From contig NZ_KQ948554.1 in NCBI RefSeq assembly GCF_001514125.1, positions 291,018 through 355,017 of the forward strand: a DNA stretch of 64,000 bases. Direction: 5' to 3'. The notes beneath the pieces are model-generated. The model had not been told where the DNA came from. It ran no database searches and saw nothing but the letters and a program-made list of their open reading frames with translations. A program made the position numbers and the translations under genes. Below, in pieces: positions 54,056 to 64,000 of this stretch. Positions within the stretch are counted from its first letter, which is position 1, and every line of letters begins with the position of its first letter. This DNA is from Streptomyces longwoodensis (GTDB lineage Bacteria; Actinomycetota; Actinomycetes; Streptomycetales; Streptomycetaceae).

Positions 54056-54559
54056 TCAGCCCTCTTCGTGGGTCGCCACCGCGCGACGGGCGTCCGCGTC
54101 CAGCACGCCCCAGCTGATCAGCTGCTCGGTGAGGACCGAGGGCGACTGGTCGTAGATGACGGCGAGGGTGCGCAGGTCGTCCTGGCGGATCGAGAGCACC
54201 TTGCCGTTGTAGTCACCGCGCTGGGACTGGATCGTCGCCGCGTAGCGCTGGAGGGGACCCGCCTTCTCGACCGGCACGTGGGCCAGCCGCTCCAGGTCCA
54301 GGACCAGCTTCGGCGGGGGCTCGGCGGCGCCGCCGGGGGTCGTCCCCGGGAGCAGCTCCTGCACCGGAACGCCGTAGAAGTCCGCCAGCTCGGCGAGGCG
54401 CTGCACGGTCACGGCGCGGTCGCCGCGCTCGTACGACCCGACCACGACCGCCTTCCAGCGTCCCTGGGACTTCTCCTCGACACCGTGGAGGGAAAGGCCC
54501 TGCTGGGTGCGGATCGCCCGGAGCTTGGCCCCGAGCTGTTTGGCGTATTCGCTGGACAT
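54056..54559 (-). CDS. bldD: BldD, c-di-GMP-dependent master repressor of development
   Basis: The 167-residue protein begins MSSEYAKQLGAKLRAIRTQQ and matches from memory the near-invariant Streptomyces BldD. The N-terminal XRE-type helix-turn-helix (about 5-70) binds DNA. The C-terminal domain carries both parts of the c-di-GMP motif: RGD at 114-116 and RQDD at 125-128, so tetrameric c-di-GMP binding is expected. BldD holds sporulation genes off during vegetative growth and represses its own gene. I chose ATG 54559 over an upstream in-frame ATG because it gives the known N-terminus and has GGGAG five bases upstream. A palindrome overlaps its promoter. Confidence 0.98.
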   Translation of the reverse strand: MSSEYAKQLGAKLRAIRTQQGLSLHGVEEKSQGRWKAVVVGSYERGDRAVTVQRLAELADFYGVPVQELLPGTTPGGAAEPPPKLVLDLERLAHVPVEKAGPLQRYAATIQSQRGDYNGKVLSIRQDDLRTLAVIYDQSPSVLTEQLISWGVLDADARRAVATHEEG

Positions 54560-54615
54560 ATAGCTCCCCGGCACTGTGTCGACGCGGCCCGGCTTGGTTC
54601 CGCACCGCGCGGCTG

Positions 54616-54658
54616 GTAACTCATTGTGAGGTTACGCAGCGTGATTCTTCTGCGTCAA
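54616..54658 (-). promoter_or_regulatory. bldD promoter with a BldD-type palindrome over the -10 box
   Basis: On the minus strand TTGACG (54653-54658) and TAACCT (54629-54634) are separated by 18 bases, a good vegetative promoter. A near-perfect inverted repeat (GTAAC...GTTAC, 54616-54635, with inner TCA/TGAG) covers the -10 box, 57 bases before the start codon. BldD is known to repress its own promoter, so this is the likely operator. Confidence 0.7.
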
Positions 54659-54812
54659 GCCGAATGGTCCACACCGACGCTTCCGTGGTAGCCGCCGCCC
54701 GTTGCGCCGAACGGGTGATCCGGTAGGGCCGACGGGGTGACGGAGCGCGTGTCGGGGGCCCGGCCCGGGGGCGCCGTGGGGGCCTGCTACCGTGGATGGC
54801 GCAATCCCGACG

Positions 54813-54848
54813 TCCTTTAAGGTCCGTCCCGTGAGGCGGAGAAGGAGG
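54813..54848 (+). promoter_or_regulatory. PyrR-type RNA hairpin sequestering the pyrR Shine-Dalgarno
   Basis: CCG, a bulged T and CC pair with GG and CGG around the loop CGTGA (54824-54839). This matches the known PyrR-binding pattern (TCCnGnGAGG). The outer arms TCCTT (54813-54817) and AAGGA (54842-54846) also pair, and AAGGA is the core of the Shine-Dalgarno GAAGGAGG (54841-54848). Binding of PyrR with UMP would stabilise the closed form, as proposed for mycobacterial pyr leaders. Confidence 0.75.
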
Positions 54849-54858
54849 TCCGTTTCGT

Positions 54859-55473
54859 ATGGACACGCACGCCGACGCGCAAGCGTCCGAAGCACCCCAG
54901 GCACCCCAGGCCCCCGACGCACCGGCGTCCGACGCCCGGCCCGTGCTCGAGGCCCCCGACATCGCGCGGGTGCTCACCCGCATCGCCCACGAGATCGTCG
55001 AGCGCGCCAAGGGCGCCGACGACGTGGTGCTCCTCGGCATCCCGACCCGGGGCGTCTTCCTCGCCCAGCGGCTCGCCGCCAAGCTCGAGCAGATCACCGA
55101 CCGCCCGGTCCCCGTGGGCTCGCTCGACATCACCATGTACCGCGACGACCTGCGCATGCACCCGCCGCGCGCGCTCGCCCGCACCGAGATCCCCGGTGAC
55201 GGCATCGACGGCCGGCTCGTCGTCCTCGTCGACGACGTGCTCTTCTCCGGCCGCACCATCCGCGCCGCCCTGGACGCCCTGAACGACATCGGGCGCCCGC
55301 GTGCCGTGCAGCTCGCCGTGCTGGTCGACCGCGGCCACCGCGAACTGCCCATCCGCGCCGACTACGTCGGCAAGAACCTCCCCACGTCGCTGCGGGAGAC
55401 GGTCAAGGTCCAGCTCGCCGAGGAGGACGGTCGCGACACCGTGCTGCTCGGTGCGAAGCCGGCCGCCCAGTAG
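54859..55473 (+). CDS. pyrR: PyrR, bifunctional pyr operon regulator / uracil phosphoribosyltransferase
   Basis: The 204-residue protein has a streptomycete N-terminal Ala/Pro/Asp-rich extension (1 to about 30) and then a PRTase-fold domain with the PRPP motif LVVLVDDVLFSGRTIRAALDA near 116 and the PyrR signature DITMYRDDL near 93. PyrR binds pyr mRNA in a UMP-dependent way and represses expression. ATG 54859 is preceded by GAAGGAGG, which lies within the hairpin at 54813-54848. It heads the pyrimidine operon; pyrB follows after 91 bases. Confidence 0.96.
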   Translation: MDTHADAQASEAPQAPQAPDAPASDARPVLEAPDIARVLTRIAHEIVERAKGADDVVLLGIPTRGVFLAQRLAAKLEQITDRPVPVGSLDITMYRDDLRMHPPRALARTEIPGDGIDGRLVVLVDDVLFSGRTIRAALDALNDIGRPRAVQLAVLVDRGHRELPIRADYVGKNLPTSLRETVKVQLAEEDGRDTVLLGAKPAAQ

Positions 55474-55564
55474 CGGTTCAGGCGTGGCCGCGCGCCCCGC
55501 GGCGCCCGGCACGCGCCTGTCTGCCCGGAATCTCCCGAATGAACTGCCTTACGGAGCCTGACAG

Positions 55565-56545
55565 ATGCAGCGTCATCTCATCTCGGCCGCCGACCTCACC
55601 CGCGACGACGCCGTCCTGATCCTCGACACCGCCGAGGAGATGGCCCGGGTGGCCGACCGCCCCATCAAGAAGCTGCCGACCCTGCGCGGCCGCACGATCG
55701 TGAACCTCTTCTTCGAGGACTCCACCCGGACCCGGATCTCCTTCGAGGCCGCCGAGAAGCGGCTGTCCGCCGACGTCATCAACTTCTCCGCCAAGGGCTC
55801 CAGCGTCTCCAAGGGCGAGTCCCTGAAGGACACCGCGCAGACCCTGGAGGCCATGGGCGTCGACGCGGTCGTCATCCGGCACGGCGCCTCCGGCGCCCCC
55901 TACCGGCTCGCCACCTCCGGCTGGATCGACGCCGCCGTCATCAACGCCGGCGACGGCACCCACCAGCACCCCACCCAGGCCCTGCTGGACGCCTTCACCA
56001 TGCGCCGCCGGCTGATCGGCCGGGACGCCGGGCTCGGCCAGGACCTGGCCGGCAAGCGCATCACCCTCGTCGGCGACGTCCTGCACAGCCGGGTCGCCCG
56101 CTCCAACGTGGACCTGCTGCACACCCTCGGCGCCGAGGTCACCCTGGTCGCCCCGCCCACCCTGGTGCCGGTCGGCGTCGAGCAGTGGCCCTGCGAGGTG
56201 TCGTACGACCTCGACAGCACGCTGCCCAAGTCCGACGCGGTGATGATGCTGCGCGTGCAGCGCGAGCGGATGAACGCCGCGTTCTTCCCGACCGAGCGCG
56301 AGTACTCGCGGCGCTACGGCCTCGACGGCGAGCGCATGGCGCGGATGCCCGAGCACGCCATCGTGATGCACCCCGGCCCGATGGTCCGCGGCATGGAGAT
56401 CACCGCCGAAGTCGCCGACTCCGACCGCTGCACGGTCGTCGAGCAGGTCGCCAACGGCGTCTCCATCCGGATGGCCGTCCTCTACCTCCTGCTCGGCGGC
56501 AACGAGCCCGCCGTCAGCCACGCCCGCACTGCCGAGGAGAAGTGA
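55565..56545 (+). CDS. pyrB: Aspartate carbamoyltransferase catalytic subunit
   Basis: The 326-residue enzyme joins carbamoyl phosphate and aspartate. The carbamoyl-phosphate motif STRTRISFEAAEKRL near 57, the GDGTHQHPTQALLDAFT segment near 131 and MMLRVQRERM near 225 are intact. No pyrI regulatory gene is present, as expected in Gram-positive bacteria. CCTTACGGAG lies 11 bases before ATG 55565. pyrC follows after five bases. Confidence 0.98.
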   Translation: MQRHLISAADLTRDDAVLILDTAEEMARVADRPIKKLPTLRGRTIVNLFFEDSTRTRISFEAAEKRLSADVINFSAKGSSVSKGESLKDTAQTLEAMGVDAVVIRHGASGAPYRLATSGWIDAAVINAGDGTHQHPTQALLDAFTMRRRLIGRDAGLGQDLAGKRITLVGDVLHSRVARSNVDLLHTLGAEVTLVAPPTLVPVGVEQWPCEVSYDLDSTLPKSDAVMMLRVQRERMNAAFFPTEREYSRRYGLDGERMARMPEHAIVMHPGPMVRGMEITAEVADSDRCTVVEQVANGVSIRMAVLYLLLGGNEPAVSHARTAEEK

Positions 56546-56550
56546 CCGAC

Positions 56551-57837
56551 ATGAGCAAGACCCTGATCCGCGGCGCGAAGGTGCTCGGCGGCGCCCCCCA
56601 GGACGTCCTGATCGACGGACAGACCATCGCCGAGGTCGGCACCGGGCTGAGCGCCGAGGGCGCCGAGGTCGTCGAGGCCGGCGGCAAGGTGCTGCTGCCG
56701 GGCCTGGTCGACCTGCACACCCACCTGCGCGAGCCCGGCCGCGAGGACTCCGAGACCGTCCTCACCGGCACCCGCGCGGCGGCCTCCGGCGGCTACACCG
56801 CGGTGTTCGCCATGGCCAACACCTTCCCCGTCGCCGACACGGCCGGCGTGGTCGAGCAGGTCTACCGGCTCGGGCAGCAGCACGGCTACTGCGACGTGCA
56901 GCCCATCGGCGCGGTGACCATCGGCCTGGAGGGCCGCAAGCTCGCCGAACTGGGCGCCATGCACGAGTCGGCGGCCGGCGTCACCGTCTTCTCCGACGAC
57001 GGCAAGTGCGTCGACGACGCGGTGATCATGCGCCGCGCGCTGGAGTACGTGAAGGCGTTCGGCGGGGTCGTCGCCCAGCACGCGCAGGAGCCGCGGCTCA
57101 CCGAGGGCGCCCAGATGAACGAGGGCGTCGTCTCCGCCGAGCTGGGCCTGGGCGGCTGGCCGGCCGTCGCCGAGGAGTCGATCATCGCGCGGGACGTGCT
57201 GCTCGCCGAGCACGTCGGCTCCCGCGTGCACATCTGCCACCTGTCGACCGCGGGCTCGGTGGAGATCGTCCGCTGGGCCAAGTCCCGTGGCATCCAGGTC
57301 ACCGCCGAGGTCACCCCGCACCACCTGCTCCTCACCGACGAGCTGGTGCGCAGCTACGACCCGGTCTACAAGGTGAACCCGCCGCTGCGCACCGAGCGCG
57401 ACGTGCTGGCCCTGCGCGAGGCGCTCGCCGACGGCACCATCGACATCGTCGCCACCGACCACGCCCCGCACCCGCACGAGGACAAGGACTGCGAGTGGGC
57501 CGCGGCCGCCATGGGCATGGTCGGCCTGGAGACCGCGCTGTCGGTGGTCCAGGAGACCATGGTGGAGACGGGCCTGCTGGACTGGGCGCAGGTCGCCGAA
57601 CGGATGAGCACCAAGCCCGCGGAGATCGGCCGGGCCACGGGCCACGGACGTCCCGTCTCGGCTGGTGAGCCCGCCAACCTCACGCTGGTCGACACGGCAT
57701 ACCGTGGAGCGGTGGACCCCGCGGGCTTCGCCTCGCGCAGCCGCAACACCCCGTACGAGGGGCGTGAGCTGCCGGGCCGTGTGACGCACACCTGGCTGCG
57801 GGGCAAGGCCACGCTCGTCGACGGGAAGCTCACGTGA
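56551..57837 (+). CDS. pyrC: Dihydroorotase
   Basis: The 428-residue class I dihydroorotase has the metal-binding DLHTHLREPG near 53, AMANTFPVAD near 88, HQHAQEP-type histidines near 178, HICHLSTAGS near 230 and the catalytic ATDHAPHP near 304. It forms dihydroorotate from carbamoyl aspartate. It lies five bases after pyrB, and its stop overlaps the next start (GTGA). Confidence 0.98.
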   Translation: MSKTLIRGAKVLGGAPQDVLIDGQTIAEVGTGLSAEGAEVVEAGGKVLLPGLVDLHTHLREPGREDSETVLTGTRAAASGGYTAVFAMANTFPVADTAGVVEQVYRLGQQHGYCDVQPIGAVTIGLEGRKLAELGAMHESAAGVTVFSDDGKCVDDAVIMRRALEYVKAFGGVVAQHAQEPRLTEGAQMNEGVVSAELGLGGWPAVAEESIIARDVLLAEHVGSRVHICHLSTAGSVEIVRWAKSRGIQVTAEVTPHHLLLTDELVRSYDPVYKVNPPLRTERDVLALREALADGTIDIVATDHAPHPHEDKDCEWAAAAMGMVGLETALSVVQETMVETGLLDWAQVAERMSTKPAEIGRATGHGRPVSAGEPANLTLVDTAYRGAVDPAGFASRSRNTPYEGRELPGRVTHTWLRGKATLVDGKLT

Positions 57838-58400
57838 CACCTGAAATCCTGCTGGCCGCCGACCAGAAGTCGGCGGAAGTGACCGACTGGGCCGCCCGCG
57901 TCGGCTGGGTCGTCGGCCTGCTGCTGTTCGTCGCGCTCGTCTACTGGCTGATGCGCGAGGGCTGGAAGTGGCGCGGAACGCTCCAGGGCGACCTGCCGGA
58001 GCTGCCCACCGCGCCGTCGGCGCCGGGTGCGGCGAGACTGACCATGACCGGCCGCTACCACGGCTCCACCACCGCCGGGCAGTGGCTCGACCGCATCGTG
58101 GCGCACGGCCTCGGCACCCGCAGCCGGGTCGAGCTCACCCTGGCCGACGCGGGACTGGACGTCGTGCGCCCCGGCGCGAGCGACTTCTTCATCCCGGTCG
58201 GCGCGCTGCGGGAGGCCGTGCTCGGCAAGGGCATCGCCGGCAAGGTCCTCACCGAGGGCGGCCTGCTGGTGGTGACCTGGGAGCACGGCGGCCGACTGAT
58301 CGACTCCGGGTTCCGCTCGGACCACGCGGCCGAGCACGGCGCCTGGGTCGACGCCATCAACTCCATGATCAACAAGAGCGAAACGGAAGGCGCACGATGA
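57834..58400 (+). CDS. PH-like-domain membrane protein embedded in the pyr operon
   Basis: The 188-residue protein has an N-terminal membrane span (about 22-43) and a C-terminal domain (about 65-180) of alternating strands ending in a helix (EHGAWVDAINSMIN) that fits a bacterial pleckstrin-homology-like fold. GTG 57834 overlaps the pyrC stop (GTGA) and its own stop overlaps carA (ATGA), so it is fully coupled to pyrimidine genes. A gene of similar type sits at the same place in mycobacteria (Rv1382). No catalytic motif is visible, and its role in pyrimidine metabolism is unknown. Confidence 0.85.
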   Translation: MTPEILLAADQKSAEVTDWAARVGWVVGLLLFVALVYWLMREGWKWRGTLQGDLPELPTAPSAPGAARLTMTGRYHGSTTAGQWLDRIVAHGLGTRSRVELTLADAGLDVVRPGASDFFIPVGALREAVLGKGIAGKVLTEGGLLVVTWEHGGRLIDSGFRSDHAAEHGAWVDAINSMINKSETEGAR

Positions 58401-59546
58401 CGACCTCCACGAAGGGGAACGCCTCGCAGCGGAAAGGGGTGTCTCCCGCGGTACTCGTCCTGGAGGACGGCCGCGTCTTCCGCGGCCGCGCCTACGGGGC
58501 CGTGGGGGAGACGTTCGGCGAGGCGGTGTTCTCCACCGGCATGACCGGCTACCAGGAGACCCTCACCGACCCGTCGTACGACCGGCAGATCGTCGTCGCG
58601 ACCGCCCCGCAGATCGGCAACACCGGCTGGAACGACGAGGACGACGAGTCCCGGCGCATCTGGGTCTCCGGCTACGTCGTGCGCGACCCCGCGCGCGTGC
58701 CGTCCAGCTGGCGCGCCACCCGCTCCCTGGACGACGAGCTGGTCGCCCAGGGCGTGGTCGGCATCTCCGGCATCGACACCCGCGCCCTCACCCGCCACCT
58801 GCGCGAGCGCGGCTCCATGCGCGCCGGCGTCTTCTCCGGCGAGGCGATCGCCCCCGACGCCGAGCTCCTCGCCCGCGTGCAGGCCCAGCCGCACATGAAG
58901 GGCGCGAGCCTCTACGAGGAGGTCGCCACCCAGGAGGCGTACGTCGTCCCCGCGGTCGGCGAGAAGCGGTTCACCGTGGCCGCCATCGACCTCGGCATCA
59001 AGGGCATGACCCCGCACCGCATGGCCGAGCGCGGCATCGAGGTGCACGTGCTGCCCGCCACCGCCACCCCCGACGACGTCTACGCCGTCGCCCCCGACGG
59101 CGTGTTCTTCTCCAACGGCCCCGGCGACCCCGCGACCGCCGACGGCCCCGTCGCCCTGATGCAGGCCGTCCTGGAGCGCAGGACCCCGCTGTTCGGCATC
59201 TGCTTCGGCAACCAGATCCTCGGCCGCGCCCTCGGCTTCGGCACCTACAAGCTGAAGTACGGCCACCGCGGCATCAACCAGCCGGTCCAGGACCGCACCA
59301 CCGGCAAGGTCGAGGTCACCGCGCACAACCACGGCTTCGCCGTGGACGCGCCGCTCGACAAGGTCAGCGAGACCGACTTCGGCCGCGCCGAGGTCTCGCA
59401 CGTCTGCCTGAACGACGACGTCGTGGAGGGCCTGCAGCTGCTCGACCAGCCGGCCTTCTCCGTCCAGTACCACCCCGAAGCGGCCGCCGGCCCGCACGAC
59501 GCCGCCTACCTGTTCGACCGCTTCGTCTCCCTGATGGAGGGCCAGC

Positions 59547-59554
<8 letters not shown>
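58397..59554 (+). CDS. carA: Carbamoyl-phosphate synthase small (glutaminase) subunit
   Basis: The 385-residue subunit hydrolyses glutamine and passes ammonia to CarB. The glutaminase nucleophile lies in LFGICFGNQILG near 270, and the catalytic His and Glu in QYHPEAAAGPHD near 356. The N-terminal domain carries TGMTGYQETLTDPSY near 48. ATG 58397 overlaps the upstream stop. The 3' end overlaps carB by eight bases. Confidence 0.98.
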
Positions 59555-62855
<3,301 letters not shown>

Positions 62856-62863
62856 CAGCCCAC

Positions 62864-62889
62864 GGGGGACACCGGAAACGGTGTCCCCC
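62864..62889 (+). terminator. Hairpin with GAAA tetraloop between carB and pyrD
   Basis: A perfect 11-bp stem (GGGGGACACCG and its complement) closes on the stable tetraloop GAAA, nine bases after the carB stop. No T-run follows. It may terminate, attenuate or protect the mRNA 3' end. Confidence 0.6.
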
Positions 62890-62920
62890 TCCGTCTGAGG
62901 ACCCCGAGGACCCACCCGAG

Positions 62921-64000
62921 ATGTACGACCTCTTCTTCCGCCAGGTCTTCCGGCGGATGGACCCGGAGCAGGCGCACCACCTGGCCGTCCGCTGGATCCG
63001 CCTCGTCGCCCGCGTCCCCGTGCTGCGCACGTTCGTCGCGGCCTTCCTCGCGCCCCGCGCGAAGGAGCTGCGCACCGAGGCGTTCGGCCTGCGGCTGCAC
63101 AGTCCCTTCGGGCTCGCCGCCGGCTTCGACAAGAACGCCGTCGCGATCGACGGGATGGCGATGCTCGGCTTCGACCACGTCGAGATCGGCACCGTCACCG
63201 GCCAGGCCCAGCCCGGCAACCCGAAGAAGCGGCTGTTCCGCCTGGTCGCCGACCGGGCGCTGATCAACCGCATGGGCTTCAACAACGACGGCTCGCTGGC
63301 CGTCGCCGCCCGCCTGGCCTCCCGCGAGCCCGTCTTCCGCACGGTCGTCGGCGTCAACATCGGCAAGACCAAGGTCGTCCCTGAGGCGGACGCCGTCGCC
63401 GACTACGTGACGTCGGCCGAGCGGCTCGCGCCCCACGCCGACTACCTCGTCGTCAACGTCTCCTCGCCCAACACGCCCGGGCTGCGCAACCTCCAGGCCA
63501 CCGAGGCGCTGCGCCCGCTGCTGACCGCCGTGCGCGAGGCCGCCGACCGCGTGGCCCCCGCGCGCCGCGTGCCGCTCCTGGTGAAGATCGCGCCCGACCT
63601 GGCCGACGCCGACGTCGACGCGGTCGCCGACCTGGCCGTGGAGCTGGGCCTGGACGGCATCATCGCGACCAACACCACCATCGCGCGCGAGGGACTGGGC
63701 CTGCGGTCCGCCCCGGACCTGGTCGGAGAGGCCGGCGGCCTGTCCGGCGCGCCGCTGAAGGCGCGCTCGCTGGAGGTGCTGCGCCGCCTCTACGCGCGCG
63801 TGGGCGACCGCGTCACCCTGGTCGGCGTCGGCGGCGTCGAGGACGCCGAGGACGCCTGGCAGCGCATCCTGGCCGGCGCCACCCTGGTCCAGGGCTACAG
63901 CGCCTTCATCTACCAGGGGCCCTTCTGGGGCCGCGCGATCCACAAGGGCCTCGTCGCACGCCTGCGCACCAGCCCGTACGCCACCCTCGCCGACGCGGTC
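62921..64000 (+). CDS. pyrD: Dihydroorotate dehydrogenase (quinone), class 2 (3' end outside window)
   Basis: The first 360 residues are present and the frame is still open at the window end. The FMN- and substrate-binding segments are visible: GLAAGFDKNAVAIDG near 65, GFNNDG near 120, the catalytic serine in NVSSPNTPGLRNL near 178, and the lysine in LLVKIAPDLADA near 220. The N-terminal 30-residue amphipathic helix (FFRQVFRRMDPEQAHHLAVR) marks the membrane-bound quinone-linked class 2. ATG 62921 lies about 10 bases after GAGGA. It follows carB, as in other streptomycetes. Confidence 0.96.
   Translation, partial: MYDLFFRQVFRRMDPEQAHHLAVRWIRLVARVPVLRTFVAAFLAPRAKELRTEAFGLRLHSPFGLAAGFDKNAVAIDGMAMLGFDHVEIGTVTGQAQPGNPKKRLFRLVADRALINRMGFNNDGSLAVAARLASREPVFRTVVGVNIGKTKVVPEADAVADYVTSAERLAPHADYLVVNVSSPNTPGLRNLQATEALRPLLTAVREAADRVAPARRVPLLVKIAPDLADADVDAVADLAVELGLDGIIATNTTIAREGLGLRSAPDLVGEAGGLSGAPLKARSLEVLRRLYARVGDRVTLVGVGGVEDAEDAWQRILAGATLVQGYSAFIYQGPFWGRAIHKGLVARLRTSPYATLADAV

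Overview
The window is a high-GC actinobacterial chromosome segment, almost certainly from a Streptomyces species. The evidence is direct: the sporulation genes ssgB and bldD with intact signature residues, frequent GTG starts and some TTG starts, purine-rich ribosome binding sites, ATGA/GTGA gene overlaps, and a gene order that (from memory) matches the region around bldD in S. coelicolor. It is core chromosome rather than an accessory island. I see no integrase, transposase gene, prophage or CRISPR array.

Layout. 1-2.7 kb: the end of a membrane protein, a tiny membrane protein, a CGNR zinc-finger regulator, ssgB and a PGPGW membrane protein. 2.76-6.24 kb: two identical tRNA-Val(CAC) genes flank a very large polytopic membrane protein and an SRPBCC protein. 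6.3-9.0 kb: a DEDDh exonuclease diverges from a coupled pair, a DUF4365 nuclease-like protein and an uncharacterised partner. 9.1-20.3 kb: thrS, an HIT hydrolase and the phosphatidylinositol mannoside genes (pgsA, acyltransferase, pimA), interrupted by a minus-strand K+ channel, a membrane protein and an EF-G paralogue; a LemA-like gene closes the block. 20.4-25.2 kb: pdxS-pdxT, a YebC-family gene and ruvC-ruvA-ruvB. 25.3-32.2 kb: yajC-secD-secF-apt-relA (protein export and stringent response). 32.3-39.9 kb: a DUF349 protein, a cyclophilin, a metallo-beta-lactamase-fold protein, hisS, a VKOR-family protein, rarA and rpsD. 40-50.3 kb: two small membrane proteins, alaS, ruvX, mltG, aroE, a repeat protein and aroC-aroK-aroB. 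50.4-53.9 kb: a proline-rich P-loop protein, an M24-fold protein, efp and nusB. 54-64 kb: bldD on the minus strand, then the pyrimidine operon pyrR-pyrB-pyrC-PH-domain gene-carA-carB-pyrD; pyrD runs off the window end.

How the genes work together. The window joins UMP synthesis (pyr operon with a PyrR-type leader), chorismate synthesis, PLP synthesis, three aminoacyl-tRNA synthetases, Holliday junction processing, Sec export and (p)ppGpp metabolism. Two developmental genes are present: bldD (c-di-GMP-responsive master repressor) and ssgB (recruits FtsZ at sporulation septa).

Most interesting observations: the DUF4365 pair; an M24 peptidase-fold protein beside efp that has lost three of five metal ligands; a PyrR-loop hairpin that hides the pyrR Shine-Dalgarno; a palindrome over the bldD -10 box; an EF-G paralogue without NKxD; a long inverted repeat that contains the nusB stop codon; and a prion-like tail on MltG. 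I found nothing that I can claim as a wholly new system. The DUF4365 pair is the best candidate.
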